Counted from the stretch's first letter, positions 53,756-63,632 are shown. The stretch is 64,000 nt of DNA from an uncultured Flavobacteriales bacterium (GCA_937121175.1 CAKZKD010000002.1:310001-374000), one strand, 5' to 3'. Notes: generated from the letters alone by a model not told the origin. Translations and numbers: made by a program.

Positions 53756-55264
53756 CTAAGCTCTATGCAGAGTAATTCGGAAAGTTGTCCCTTCATTGAC
53801 CTTAGAAGACTTTACTATAATTTTACCGCTATGATATTCTTCTATTATGCGCTTAGATAGGGTTAGTCCAAGACCCCATCCACGTTTTTTGGAAGTAACA
53901 CCGGGATTAAACACATTCTTTTTGTGCTGGGCTGTCATTCCTTTTCCAGTGTCTTCTAAATCCAGATGTATGAACTCATTTTCTTCCACAATATTCATAG
54001 TAATATTACCCTTACCGCTCATGGCATCAATGGCATTACGAACTAGATTTTCCATAACCCAGTTAAACAAAGCTTCATTCATTTTTACCAAGCGATTGCC
54101 AGAGGTGTGGTCTTTTATACTAAAAATAACTTTCTTAGAACTTCGCACTTCATGATAAGCAATAGCTCTTGTGAGTACTTCTTTTAAATCCAAAGGTTTC
54201 AATTCGGGAACCGAGCCAATTTTTGAGAATCTATCCGTAATAATTTCTAGCCGTTTTACATCTTTTTCTAGTTCGTTGGCTAGGGTCATGTCTTCACCTT
54301 TGGACTTAATGTATTCAACCCAACCGAGTAAAGAACTCAGTGGAGTTCCCAATTGATGAGCCGTTTCTTTTGCCATACCAACCCATACTCGGTTTTGTTC
54401 TGCTCGTCTAGAAGTACTGAAGAAATAGTAGCCAATCAGAATGAATAATCCGACTACTCCAAATTGAATAAAAGGGTAGTAGCGCAATTGTGTTAAAATC
54501 CAAGAGTCTTGGTACATTACATAACTTTCTTGGTCTTGAAGCATGATTTTAATCGGTGTATTAGCTGCTTTCATATCTTCAATTAATTGCTTTATTTTTT
54601 CTGGAGAATTGACAGCGGTAGAGTCAATATTTCCTTTGAATAGAATCTTGTCTTGGGTTGTATTTGTGACGACTGTTGGGACACTTGCGCTGTTAGAAAC
54701 CACCTCGCTAATAAAGGACTGTTGCAAGTCTGAAAATGTCTGTTTTAACTCTTCAAACAGCCTAGAATCTTTATAGTATAAATAATCTAGTTGGTCGCCT
54801 AAATATTTTATTTCAATAGGATCGTAGAGCGCTTTCATTTTTGCAATTTCTTTCTGAATTGCTTTTTCATCTCCTTTCATTTTTTCAGGAAGATTCCGAT
54901 ATGCCTTTATTTTACCATCTGAGCCTGTTTGAATAACTGGAACTGTGGTATTGTCTGTTAAAATTTTGGTTAGAAATGGTAAGTCAACATTGTTGGAGAT
55001 ATTTGACAAGCGCTTATTTGCTTCTACCCAGAGTTCAACTTTCTTGCGCTCTTCTTCTCGGAGTTCGCGAAACAAACGTTCTGTATAGTTTACCAAACGT
55101 GCTTTTTTCTTTACCGCTTCGGCCCACAACTCGACTTGTTTTCGTTGTTCTTTGGATATGTTTTGAACCAATCGATTGGTATACCAGAACGATAAAGCAA
55201 TGATTACAGCAGCGAAAGCTAATAAGAGCTTTTTCCAGTTTTGTTTTTGTCTGTAGATATCCAT
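53756..55264 (-). CDS. Sensor histidine kinase with duplicated periplasmic sensor
   Basis: A 502-aa membrane kinase. One helix lies at about 13-30, followed by a charged segment with two copies of a KVELW-containing motif. Two similar ~78-residue sensor repeats follow (about 97-174 and 184-261), then a second helix at 263-282. The HisKA-like domain has His303 in AHQLGTPLSSLLGW, and the HATPase domain has NAIDAMSGKGN, DTGKGM and GWGLGLTLSKRII. The H box with QLG rather than DLR is a type I associate with Bacteroidota kinases. No response regulator lies next to it. The signal is unknown. Confidence 0.9.
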   Translation of the reverse strand: MDIYRQKQNWKKLLLAFAAVIIALSFWYTNRLVQNISKEQRKQVELWAEAVKKKARLVNYTERLFRELREEERKKVELWVEANKRLSNISNNVDLPFLTKILTDNTTVPVIQTGSDGKIKAYRNLPEKMKGDEKAIQKEIAKMKALYDPIEIKYLGDQLDYLYYKDSRLFEELKQTFSDLQQSFISEVVSNSASVPTVVTNTTQDKILFKGNIDSTAVNSPEKIKQLIEDMKAANTPIKIMLQDQESYVMYQDSWILTQLRYYPFIQFGVVGLFILIGYYFFSTSRRAEQNRVWVGMAKETAHQLGTPLSSLLGWVEYIKSKGEDMTLANELEKDVKRLEIITDRFSKIGSVPELKPLDLKEVLTRAIAYHEVRSSKKVIFSIKDHTSGNRLVKMNEALFNWVMENLVRNAIDAMSGKGNITMNIVEENEFIHLDLEDTGKGMTAQHKKNVFNPGVTSKKRGWGLGLTLSKRIIEEYHSGKIIVKSSKVNEGTTFRITLHRA

Positions 55265-55301
55265 GGGGTGCTAAATTAGCTAGAGTACGATTATTAAACA
55301 T

Positions 55302-55461
55302 ATTCATGCTGAATTTATTTCAGCATCTCTGTTTATTCCCGTATGGGATTCTAAAACTAGTTTAGAATGACAGTAAGGGAATGGCGAATGTGTCTTGGGT
55401 ACGTCATTCCATAAGATTAGTTAAGTTGGTTTTCTAAGAAGAAAACCAAAACGAAACTTCT
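55302..55461. repeat. REP-like composite repeat, copy 4
   Basis: ATGCTGAA (55306-55313) and TTCAGCAT (55319-55326) form the same stem as the 23323 copy, in inverted orientation relative to the genes. The motif GGGATTCTAAAACTAG-TTTAGAATGAC follows (55345-55371). A second unit starts CGTCATTCC (55402), contains the hairpin GGTTTTCT-AGAAAACC (55428-55447) and ends TATGGAATCT (55463-55472). This fills most of the 271-bp gap between the kinase and truB. Confidence 0.65.
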
Positions 55462-55494
55462 GTATGGAATCTAAAAGCTTAACCCAAGAACAAT

Positions 55495-56223
55495 TTAATC
55501 TTGATTTGTTGTCTGTTCAATTAACTCAATCGTTTCTTCAACAGTCTTCGAGTCATCAATGCAATAATCTCCAATCGCAGTCCTTCGCAACTCCGACAAA
55601 AACCCACCACAACCCAAAGCTTTTCCAAAATCATGGGCTAAACTTCTGATGTAAGTTCCCTTTGAGCAAGTTACTTCAAACGTACAATCAAGTCCATTTT
55701 CGACTAATTTGCTTGGGGTGATATCAGTTATTTTAAATTCAAAAATCTCAATTTCTCTAGCGGGTAAATCAGCAGACTTGCCTTGGCGAGCCAACTCGTA
55801 AGACTTTTTTCCATTCTTTTTTATCGCGCTAAAATCAGGGGGGAATTGTTGAATTTTTCCTGTGAATGGATTTGTTGCTTCCAGCAATTCTTCTTTCGAA
55901 AATTCTCGTGAAATTCCACTCGGAATTATCGCTGTTTCGAGGTCATAACTTGGGGTAGTGCCACCTAAGGTAATGGTTCCCGTGTAAGTCTTGGGCATGC
56001 CCATGTAATCGTTTATAGTTTTGGTTTTTTTGCCCGTGCAGATTATGAGCAAGCCTGTTGCTAGAGGGTCTAACGTTCCTGCATGGCCAACCTTGTGTTT
56101 TTTTACTCCAAGACATCGTTTCAGATTGTAGCGAAGTTTGTTCACAACATCAAACGATGTCCAGTTCAATGGTTTGTCTAATAAAAGAACGCTCCCCTCT
56201 TCGAAGTTTGGAAGTTCTGACAT
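55495..56223 (-). CDS. truB: tRNA pseudouridine-55 synthase TruB
   Basis: This enzyme converts U55 of the T-psi-C loop of most tRNAs to pseudouridine. The 242-aa form contains only the catalytic domain with the motif GHAGTLDPLATGLL and its catalytic Asp52. It has no C-terminal PUA-like extension, so it is shorter than the ~310-aa E. coli protein; short forms are common in this phylum. I chose the ATG at 56223, which gives the typical start; the frame is open to a TTG at 56256 that would overlap uppP. It is the last gene of the ftsX-DUF3098-uppP-truB unit. Confidence 0.94.
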   Translation of the reverse strand: MSELPNFEEGSVLLLDKPLNWTSFDVVNKLRYNLKRCLGVKKHKVGHAGTLDPLATGLLIICTGKKTKTINDYMGMPKTYTGTITLGGTTPSYDLETAIIPSGISREFSKEELLEATNPFTGKIQQFPPDFSAIKKNGKKSYELARQGKSADLPAREIEIFEFKITDITPSKLVENGLDCTFEVTCSKGTYIRSLAHDFGKALGCGGFLSELRRTAIGDYCIDDSKTVEETIELIEQTTNQD

Positions 56224-56230
56224 AGAAATC

Positions 56231-57037
56231 TTAAATAGAGAATGCGATAGCCACAATACCAGCTACCAAACAGTACAAAGCGAAGTATTGTAACTTACTT
56301 TTCTTCACCAATTGAATCATCCAAGTACAAGCTAATAATCCGCTTAAAAATGCAGCTATAAATCCTGCAATAAGAGCAACTGGCGCAACGGAGTCCGGTG
56401 CAGCCATTCCTGCTTGTTGCAACTCAACATAGTCTTTAACGTCTAATAACGTGGCACCTAAAATCAATGGAATCACCATTAAGAAAGAGAATCGAGCAGC
56501 TCTACTTCTACTTACCCCAAGCATTAAAGCAATGGAGATTGTAGCACCTGAACGAGATATTCCCGGTAAAATAGCAATGGCTTGAACGACACCAATTAGA
56601 ATAGCAGGGATATAACTGATTTTTCCTTTTTTACGTTTGATTTTAGTGGTCATAAACAACAGCAGCGCTGTTATAAGCAACATAAAACCAACTAATAAGA
56701 TGTTCCCGTCAAAAAACTCTTCTATTTCAGATTTGTACAGTAACCCAACTAATCCGGCTGGAACCATAGAGATAATGATATACAAAATGTATTGGCGGCC
56801 AGCATTCCATAATCTGGGTTCAAATAGTAATTTAATGAGCATCCAAATATCCATTCTGTAAATGATAATGGTACTCAAAGAAGTAGCAGCATGGACCACA
56901 ATGGAGAATAATAGCGGGTCAGCCATTTCGACGCCCAGAATAACTTTTCCGAGTTCAATATGTCCCGAACTACTTACAGGCAAAAACTCGGTTAGTCCTT
57001 GAATAAGTCCGAGGATTATGGCTTCAATTATACTCAC
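56231..57037 (-). CDS. uppP: Undecaprenyl-diphosphatase UppP (BacA)
   Basis: A 268-aa integral membrane phosphatase that regenerates undecaprenyl phosphate, the lipid carrier of peptidoglycan precursors. Both signature loops are present: EFLPVSSSGHIELG (about 17-30) and ILPGISRSGATISIALMLG (around 160). Seven to eight hydrophobic helices and the usual length agree. Raised expression of this family gives bacitracin tolerance in other bacteria. It lies 14 bp after DUF3098 and 7 bp before truB. Confidence 0.96.
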   Translation of the reverse strand: MSIIEAIILGLIQGLTEFLPVSSSGHIELGKVILGVEMADPLLFSIVVHAATSLSTIIIYRMDIWMLIKLLFEPRLWNAGRQYILYIIISMVPAGLVGLLYKSEIEEFFDGNILLVGFMLLITALLLFMTTKIKRKKGKISYIPAILIGVVQAIAILPGISRSGATISIALMLGVSRSRAARFSFLMVIPLILGATLLDVKDYVELQQAGMAAPDSVAPVALIAGFIAAFLSGLLACTWMIQLVKKSKLQYFALYCLVAGIVAIAFSI

Positions 57038-57051
57038 TTGATACTATGGAA

Positions 57052-57291
57052 TTATTGTGCTTTTGGTCGCTTGAAAATGCCCACCATTACAATAGCAAAT
57101 CCAATAAGAACCACAGTAGGTGCAACCGTAATTCTTCGGGCACTAAACACTTCTGGGTTAAAGACAGCGGGGTCATCAGAACCTCCACCAGACATTAAAA
57201 TAAAACCAATAATTACAGTTGCTAATCCTGCGGCTAGCAAAATGTAATTGATTTTTTCGAATACAAATCCTTTCTCGTTTTCTTGACTCAT
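57052..57291 (-). CDS. DUF3098 small membrane protein
   Basis: A 79-aa protein with two hydrophobic helices (about 15-32 and 55-72; INYILLAAGLATVIIGFILMSGG and VAPTVVLIGFAIVMVGIF) joined by a short polar loop, ending in charged residues. It matches the small family DUF3098, found between ftsX and uppP in many Bacteroidota. The function is unknown; its constant neighbours suggest a part in division or wall synthesis. Confidence 0.85.
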   Translation of the reverse strand: MSQENEKGFVFEKINYILLAAGLATVIIGFILMSGGGSDDPAVFNPEVFSARRITVAPTVVLIGFAIVMVGIFKRPKAQ

Positions 57292-57295
57292 AATA

Positions 57296-58174
57296 TTAGC
57301 TGTAAAGTTTGTCTGTTTTCATGCGCAAGTATTTTCGCACTGCCAAACTGGTACTAATCCATGTAATAATAATTCCCAACAAAAGTACCATTCCAAACAA
57401 AGATGCAACCATTTCTACATCCTGAATTGCAAAAAGTTCAGGTAATTTTTGCTGTAAGTAGAACAGAAGCCCTATCAGTAAAGAGATAGAAATCATAGCT
57501 CCATAAATTCCATTCAAAATTCCGCGCCACACAAATGGCCTTCGAATAAAACCAGGTGTAGCACCAACCAGCTGCATTGTTTTAATAATAAATCGCTTGG
57601 AATACAGCGCCAATCGTATGCTATTGTTGATAAGTGCAATCGCAATAATTAAAAGCAAAAGGCTAAAAACAACAATGACCATAGAGATATTTTTGATGTT
57701 TTCACTCACCAATGAAACCAAATCTCGCTGATAAAAAACTTCTTTTATTCTTGGGTTTTTCAATAAATCCGCTTCAATCCAACTCAGACTATCTGGATTG
57801 GCGTATTCCGCATTCAACCGAACTTCAATGGAAGCAAGTAAAGGATTGTACCCCAAAAAATCAACAAAATCTTCGCCTAGGTCTGCCGTGAGTTCCTTAG
57901 CAGCGCGTTCTTTATCAATGTATTCAGTAGCTTTTACGTAATCGGCAGCATCCAAGGATTTTTGGAACTTTACAATGTCCACTTCCTTTACTTGGTCTTT
58001 TAGAATTACCGAGAAACCAATGTTTTCTTTAACATAGTTTGAAACGCGTTTCGCTTGTAAGAGTATCATTCCTAAAATTCCGAGCATAAAAAGCACCAAA
58101 CTGATACTGATTATTGCAGTGAAATAAGACGAGTTTAATCGTTTTTTAGAAAAGCGTTCTTCCGCTGTAGCCAT
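57296..58174 (-). CDS. ftsX: Cell division protein FtsX
   Basis: A 292-aa permease-like subunit of the FtsEX complex, which links division to peptidoglycan hydrolase activation. It has a cytoplasmic lead, a first helix (about 18-40), an extracytoplasmic domain (about 50-170) and a C-terminal FtsX/ABC permease domain with three helices (INNSIRLALYSKRFIIKTMQLVGATPGFIRRPF). ftsE is not in the window, which is common in this phylum. It heads the ftsX-DUF3098-uppP-truB unit. Start: ATG at 58174. Confidence 0.94.
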   Translation of the reverse strand: MATAEERFSKKRLNSSYFTAIISISLVLFMLGILGMILLQAKRVSNYVKENIGFSVILKDQVKEVDIVKFQKSLDAADYVKATEYIDKERAAKELTADLGEDFVDFLGYNPLLASIEVRLNAEYANPDSLSWIEADLLKNPRIKEVFYQRDLVSLVSENIKNISMVIVVFSLLLLIIAIALINNSIRLALYSKRFIIKTMQLVGATPGFIRRPFVWRGILNGIYGAMISISLLIGLLFYLQQKLPELFAIQDVEMVASLFGMVLLLGIIITWISTSLAVRKYLRMKTDKLYS

Positions 58175-58243
58175 AGGGTTTAGAGTGTTCCTTGGTCGGC
58201 TAAAATAAGCATTTAATCAAGGGAGCTAAGGAGAGAGTAATGT

Positions 58244-58251
58244 TACTTTTG
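58244..58251 (+). promoter_or_regulatory. Candidate leuS -7 element TACTTTTG
   Basis: An exact TANNTTTG match in the region between the divergent ftsX and leuS genes, 40 nt before the leuS ATG. Confidence 0.4.
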
Positions 58252-58291
58252 TACACTTTTTTGTAAATAAAATACGCCTTAAATTTTGGGT

Positions 58292-60871
58292 ATGAACGGA
58301 TACGATTTTAGTACTATAGAAGCGAAATGGAGAGCCAAATGGCAACAAGATGAGGTTTACAGAGTAGATAATAACTCGGACAAACCAAAATTCTATGTTT
58401 TAGATATGTTTCCGTATCCTTCAGGTGCCGGACTGCATGTTGGGCACCCGCTTGGCTACATAGCTTCCGATATTTATTCGCGTTACAAAAGAGCAAATGG
58501 ATATAATGTATTGCACCCGATGGGTTATGATGCATTTGGATTGCCAGCAGAACAATATGCGATTCAAACCGGACAACACCCAGCAAAAACAACCGAAGCA
58601 AATATTACTCGTTACCGTGAGCAACTCGATTTAATTGGATTTTCGTACGATTGGAGCAGAGAAGTTAGAACCAGCGACCCTAAATATTACAAATGGACGC
58701 AGTGGATTTTTATCCAATTGTTCAATTCTTGGTTCAATAACGACGTTCAAAAGGCAGAAAAAATTGAAACTTTAATTTCAATTTTCGAAAAAGAGGGGAA
58801 TGCTACTGTAAATGCTGCTACCGATGCTGAGGTTGTTTTCTCAGCCGAAGAATGGAAGTTGTTTTCGGAGAAAAAGCAGCAAGAAATTTTGTTGGATTAT
58901 CGATTGACCTACATTTCTAACAGTGTGGTGAATTGGTGCCCTGCCTTAGGAACTGTTCTGGCGAATGACGAAATAAAAGATGGCGTGTCAGAACGTGGAG
59001 GTCACCCCGTTGAGCAGCGAAAAATGCGCCAGTGGAGTATGCGAATTTCTGCTTATTCAGAGCGTTTGTTACAAGGTCTGAACGATTTAGATTGGACCGA
59101 TTCGCTTAAAGAAATTCAACGCAACTGGATTGGTAAAAGTGTTGGAGCGGCAGTTCATTTTCAAGTGGCAGACTCAAGCCATAAACTAGAAATATTCACT
59201 ACCCGGCCAGACACCATTTTTGGAGCAACTTTTATGGTAATTGCGCCAGAACATGAGTTGGTCGGGGAATTGACTTCAGCTGAACAAAAAAGTGCAGTCG
59301 AAGAATACATAACCCAAGCCAAAGCTAAAACAGAGCGCGATAGAATGTCTGACGTAAAAAACATAACCGGTGTTTTTACGGGAAGTTATGTGGAGCATCC
59401 TTTTTCTGGTGAAAAATTACCGATATGGATTGCGGATTACGTTTTAGCAGGCTACGGAACAGGAGCTGTAATGGCGGTTCCGAGTGGCGACCAGCGCGAT
59501 TGGGATTTTGCAAACCATTTTGATTTGCCAATTCCAGCCGTAATTGAAGGTTCAGATGTATCTGAGGGTGCGAATGAAGACAAGGGCGGCAAGCTGATTA
59601 ATTCAGACTTTTTGAATGGCATGAAAGTAAAAGATGCCATTAAAAAAATGTTGTTCGAATTGGAATCGAAGGGCATTGGAGAAAAACAAGTAAATTATCG
59701 AATGCGTGACGCAGTTTTTAGCCGTCAGCGGTATTGGGGAGAGCCAGTTCCGATGTATTTCAAAGATGGCGTGCCTTATCCCGTAGCCGAAAAAGATTTG
59801 CCGATTGTACTTCCGGAAGTGGATAGATATTTACCCACCGAAGACGGAGACCCACCTTTGGGTAACGCAAAAGATTTTAATTATTCACCCGAAGGAGATT
59901 CCGAATCGTATCCCATTGAACTGAACACCATGCCCGGTTGGGCGGGAAGTTCTTGGTACTTTATGCGTTATATGGATGCGAACAATTCTAACGAATTTGT
60001 ATCGAAAGAAGCTATTGATTATTGGCAAAACGTAGATGTGTATTTGGGTGGAGCTGAGCACGCAACGGGTCACTTGTTGTACTTCCGTTTTTGGACTAAG
60101 GTTCTGAATGATTTGGGGTTAGTTCCATTTGATGAGCCAGCTAAAAAGCTGATTAATCAAGGGATGATTCAAGCAGAGGACGGTCAGAAAATGAGTAAAC
60201 GTTACGGAAACGTGGTGAATCCTGATGATGTTATTGGGGAATTTGGAGCAGACACACTTCGTTTGCACGAAATGTTTCTTGGGCCAATTGAACAACACAA
60301 ACCATGGAATACAAAAGGGATTGAGGGCGTTTATCGTTTCTTGAAAAAACTGTGGCGATTGTTACATGACAACGAAGGTAATTTCGTGATTTCTGAAGAA
60401 AAGCCTTCTAAAGATGAATTAAAAACACTGCATAAAACGATAAAAAAGGTAAGCGATGACAACGAACGTTTTTCGTTCAATACTTCGGTTTCTACTTTTA
60501 TGATTGCAGTAAATGAGCTTTCTGATTTAAAGTGCAATAAGCGAGAAATCATTGAGTCCTTATTGGTGTTAATGCACCCTCACACACCTTATATCACCGA
60601 AGAAATTTGGTCTAAAATGGGTCACGAAAAAAGCATCGTATTTGCCGAATGGCCAGTATTTGATGAAAGTCATTTAATTGAAAGTAGCTACGCTTATCCT
60701 GTTTCATTTAATGGAAAAATGCGGTTCAAAATGGAGTTACCATTAGATATGTCTAAAGAAGACATTGAAAAAACAGTTCTTGAATCAGACAATGCTGCTA
60801 AATATTTAGAAGGAAAATCACCCAAAAAGGTAATTGTTGTTCCAGGAAAAATTGTCAATATCGTTCTTTAA
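58292..60871 (+). CDS. leuS: Leucyl-tRNA synthetase
   Basis: A class I synthetase charging tRNA-Leu. The 859-aa protein has the HIGH-type motif HVGH (49-52), the WCP segment at 215, a CP1 editing domain ([14 protein letters not shown] region) and a KMSKS-type motif that reads KMSKR (633-637). An extra ~50-residue hydrophilic segment (about 152-205) lies before the WCPALGTVL element, compared with the E. coli enzyme. The ATG at 58292 is preferred over a TTG six bases upstream. It is divergent from ftsX. Confidence 0.97.
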   Translation: MNGYDFSTIEAKWRAKWQQDEVYRVDNNSDKPKFYVLDMFPYPSGAGLHVGHPLGYIASDIYSRYKRANGYNVLHPMGYDAFGLPAEQYAIQTGQHPAKTTEANITRYREQLDLIGFSYDWSREVRTSDPKYYKWTQWIFIQLFNSWFNNDVQKAEKIETLISIFEKEGNATVNAATDAEVVFSAEEWKLFSEKKQQEILLDYRLTYISNSVVNWCPALGTVLANDEIKDGVSERGGHPVEQRKMRQWSMRISAYSERLLQGLNDLDWTDSLKEIQRNWIGKSVGAAVHFQVADSSHKLEIFTTRPDTIFGATFMVIAPEHELVGELTSAEQKSAVEEYITQAKAKTERDRMSDVKNITGVFTGSYVEHPFSGEKLPIWIADYVLAGYGTGAVMAVPSGDQRDWDFANHFDLPIPAVIEGSDVSEGANEDKGGKLINSDFLNGMKVKDAIKKMLFELESKGIGEKQVNYRMRDAVFSRQRYWGEPVPMYFKDGVPYPVAEKDLPIVLPEVDRYLPTEDGDPPLGNAKDFNYSPEGDSESYPIELNTMPGWAGSSWYFMRYMDANNSNEFVSKEAIDYWQNVDVYLGGAEHATGHLLYFRFWTKVLNDLGLVPFDEPAKKLINQGMIQAEDGQKMSKRYGNVVNPDDVIGEFGADTLRLHEMFLGPIEQHKPWNTKGIEGVYRFLKKLWRLLHDNEGNFVISEEKPSKDELKTLHKTIKKVSDDNERFSFNTSVSTFMIAVNELSDLKCNKREIIESLLVLMHPHTPYITEEIWSKMGHEKSIVFAEWPVFDESHLIESSYAYPVSFNGKMRFKMELPLDMSKEDIEKTVLESDNAAKYLEGKSPKKVIVVPGKIVNIVL

Positions 60872-60892
60872 TCTTACTAAATATTGAATTGA

Positions 60893-60945
60893 TAACCCTC
60901 CCCTTCATCCCCTCCCGTTGGAGGGGAGTCAATCCAACCCATTAG
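60893..60945. repeat. C/G-rich intergenic repeat with hairpin
   Basis: CCCCTCC (60909-60915) and GGAGGGG (60920-60926) form a stem with loop CGTT, flanked by further ACCCTCCCC and AGGGGAG tracts. The G/C-rich block stands out from the A/T-rich surroundings between leuS and the receptor gene. It may be a dispersed repeat fragment or a terminator without a T-run. Confidence 0.5.
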
Positions 60946-61001
60946 GGGAGATGTTGAGAACGAAATGATAAGGAGAATGTAAAATTGATACTAGATTAAA
61001 A

Positions 61002-62978
61002 ATGAAATACACTCTAACACTCACTCTATCGATACTCTTTTTATTCGTAAATGGTCAAGAAGTCGATACTACCATTGAAATAAAAGCTTTTACCGTTCAA
61101 GGAATTAGACAAGATGATTCCTTACAAAACCAACCTTCGAATCCCTACTTAATAGATAAAGATGAGGTTCAAAATACGGCCGTTCAATCTACTTCAGATT
61201 TACTAGATAATGCAGTCGGAGTTGACATTAGGAGTAGGAGTGGATTGGGTGTTCAGTGTGATTTGAGCATTCGAGGTGGTACTTACGACCAATCGTTATT
61301 GATGATTGATGGCGTAAAATTATCGGACCCGCAGACAGGGCATCACATGATGAATGCACCGCTTTTCATTGACCAAGTAGAACGGGTTGAGCAAATTAAC
61401 AATGGAGGTTCACGCTGGTTTGGGCCATACGCATTTAGTGGAGCAGTAAACTTGATTACTAAAAGAGCAGACTCTAATAATATGCAGCTTCGGCTTACAG
61501 GAGGTGAATACGGGTATTTAGATGCAGGTATTTCTGGTTCGGGAGTAACTGAAAACACAAGTACGACCGTAAGTTTGAATAGACGCCAGAGCTTTGGTTA
61601 CATCAGTAACACTGATTTTGAAATGAACAACTTGTTTGTGAGTTCGAATGTGGATGTTAAAGACATGACCTTCAAGTTTAACGGAGGTATTACCGATAAA
61701 GAATTTGGTGCACAGAACTTTTACACGGCTAATTTTCCTAGTCAATTTGAGGCGACAAGGACGTACTTCGCTTCACTACAAACCACATTGGATTACGGTA
61801 AGCTTAAGGTAACGCCGAGAGCTTATTACAGAAGACATTACGACCGTTTTGAGTTGTTTAGAGAAGGAGACAATTGGTATCAGCAACGTGGTGAGTTTTT
61901 GGTTTTAGAAAGAGCTCAAGATACGGTTCCGGGTTGGTACGGTGGCCCAAATTATCATAGAAGTGAGGTTAGGGCAGGAGAACTCAACTTGGCTTACACC
62001 TCAAAGTTTGGTAAAACCTACATCGGAGGAGAATACCGTCACGAATTGGTGTGGAGTAATAACCTAGGAGAGCCTTCAGATACTGTGGAAGATTATGGAA
62101 ATGCGGTTTACACTAAAGCTGCTGATAGAGAAAATGCCAGTTTGTTTTTTGAGCATAATGTGCGTTTAAAAAAGTTTAGAATATCGGCTGGTTTACTGGC
62201 TAACTTTCACTCGGATTATGGAAGCGATGTGTTTCCAGGTGCTGACGTAAGCTATGAATTGACCAACAAAATGGATGTGTTTGCCGGAGCTAATCGAAAT
62301 ATGCGCTTCCCAACTTTCACAGACCTGTATTATAATTTGGGTGGAGCTGTTGGAAGTATTGATTTAGTACCAGAGCAATCTCAGAATTACCAATTGGGAT
62401 TGAAATACAGAAACTCATGGTTCAGCGGAACAGTAACTGGATTTTACCGTCAAGGACAAAACCTAATTGATTGGGTACGATTGAATGGGTCAACAGTTAC
62501 TGAAGCAGCTAACCTAACAGCAGTAAATTTTATTGGAGTTGAAACCGAAGGACGAATAAACTTGAAAGAATTGTACAAATCAAAAGATGCTTTTTTTAAT
62601 GGATTAACGGTTCGTTATACCGGAATGTCAGCCGATCAATCTAGTGCAGGTTTTGAGTCGAATTATGTACTGGATTATTTAAAGCATAAACTATTTGTTG
62701 GTGTTGACCATTCGTTAACAGGACGACTAAGTATGTCGTGGAATATAAAATATCAGTACAGAGAGGGTGGATACTTTAGTGGTACAACAGAAATTCCGTT
62801 TGGTGGATATACATTGGTTGACGTTAGATTGTATCAGCAAACAAAATTGGCGTACTGGTTTATTGAAGTGGCGAACTTATTCAATCAACAATACGAAGAT
62901 ATTGGGTTTGTGGTGCAGCCTGGCAGATGGTTGAGAGCGGGAGTGAAATACAATATCGGATTTAAGAAGAAGAGTTAG
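61002..62978 (+). CDS. TonB-dependent outer-membrane receptor (BtuB-like)
   Basis: A 658-aa receptor with a signal peptide (about 1-18). The plug domain (about 45-160; LLDNAVGVDIRSRSGLGVQCDLSIRGG, DGVKLSDPQTGHH) is followed by a 22-strand-type beta barrel ending IGFKKKS. There is no N-terminal carboxypeptidase-like domain, unlike SusC-type receptors. The size and plug wording recall cobalamin or siderophore receptors, but the ligand cannot be read. Energy would come from TonB-ExbBD; a TonB-like gene lies at 26278 in this window. I see no riboswitch in the 130 bp upstream. Confidence 0.9.
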   Translation: MKYTLTLTLSILFLFVNGQEVDTTIEIKAFTVQGIRQDDSLQNQPSNPYLIDKDEVQNTAVQSTSDLLDNAVGVDIRSRSGLGVQCDLSIRGGTYDQSLLMIDGVKLSDPQTGHHMMNAPLFIDQVERVEQINNGGSRWFGPYAFSGAVNLITKRADSNNMQLRLTGGEYGYLDAGISGSGVTENTSTTVSLNRRQSFGYISNTDFEMNNLFVSSNVDVKDMTFKFNGGITDKEFGAQNFYTANFPSQFEATRTYFASLQTTLDYGKLKVTPRAYYRRHYDRFELFREGDNWYQQRGEFLVLERAQDTVPGWYGGPNYHRSEVRAGELNLAYTSKFGKTYIGGEYRHELVWSNNLGEPSDTVEDYGNAVYTKAADRENASLFFEHNVRLKKFRISAGLLANFHSDYGSDVFPGADVSYELTNKMDVFAGANRNMRFPTFTDLYYNLGGAVGSIDLVPEQSQNYQLGLKYRNSWFSGTVTGFYRQGQNLIDWVRLNGSTVTEAANLTAVNFIGVETEGRINLKELYKSKDAFFNGLTVRYTGMSADQSSAGFESNYVLDYLKHKLFVGVDHSLTGRLSMSWNIKYQYREGGYFSGTTEIPFGGYTLVDVRLYQQTKLAYWFIEVANLFNQQYEDIGFVVQPGRWLRAGVKYNIGFKKKS

Positions 62979-62981
62979 CCA

Positions 62982-63632
62982 TTACTTGGTACCGTTAAAA
63001 CGGATAGTCCAAGGAATGCTGTCGTTTATTGGGTCAATTCCTGAAAGTGTAAACGAAAGACTAGTTGATGTATGTACATAAGACCCTGTTAGCGTAGTTA
63101 AGCCCTTTATTCTATCGACGCTTTGATTCGTAAATTCCGAAAAAGTAAAGTTATTGTTAGTTCCAATTGGACGAGAGTCAAACCCACCTCTTGGCATCGT
63201 TACTCTCATTCTTTTATGGTCAATGGCATAAATATCGCAAACTCCTTCATAGATTAATCCGCGGTCCGGGTCTGTTGAGTACTGCTCCACATAAGTTCCT
63301 TTAAATTGGCCTTGTACCAAGTTTGTGGTGAAAATTTTGGTTACATTTAAAAACCGAACCAATTCATCGCTGCCATTTTCTCCATTTACTTTAAGGGTAA
63401 TCTTAAAGTCACTTTCGTAACCATAGGTATGTTCAGGGCTTGGTTGGTCCGAGAAATTTCCGTCTCCAAAATCCCACTCATACCCACTGGCTTTTTCTGA
63501 ACAGTCCTTAAATTTTACAGGCTCGTTTACCTCAACAATGTCCTCTGGTAGCACGAAACATGCCACAGGACGCTGTTTTCTACAACCAAAGGTTACTATG
63601 GTAAGTCCAAAAAGAAGTAAATAAATACGCAT
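62982..63632 (-). CDS. PKD-domain lipoprotein
   Basis: A 216-aa protein with a lipoprotein signal (TIVTFGC, Cys17). One PKD domain (about 25-105) shows the typical YEWDFGDGNFSD and PSPEHTYGYESDF wording, and a C-terminal beta-rich domain follows (about 110-216). It is expected on the membrane facing the periplasm or the cell surface. I chose the ATG at 63632, where the signal peptide begins; an ATG at 63653 adds seven residues. It is convergent with the receptor gene (3-bp gap). The function is unknown. Confidence 0.82.
   Translation of the reverse strand: MRIYLLLFGLTIVTFGCRKQRPVACFVLPEDIVEVNEPVKFKDCSEKASGYEWDFGDGNFSDQPSPEHTYGYESDFKITLKVNGENGSDELVRFLNVTKIFTTNLVQGQFKGTYVEQYSTDPDRGLIYEGVCDIYAIDHKRMRVTMPRGGFDSRPIGTNNNFTFSEFTNQSVDRIKGLTTLTGSYVHTSTSLSFTLSGIDPINDSIPWTIRFNGTK

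Noticed and set aside
60872-61001. Cobalamin or other riboswitch upstream of the TonB-dependent receptor
   Set aside because: The gap is only 130 bp, is partly filled by a C/G-rich repeat hairpin, and shows no conserved riboswitch core that I can recognise.
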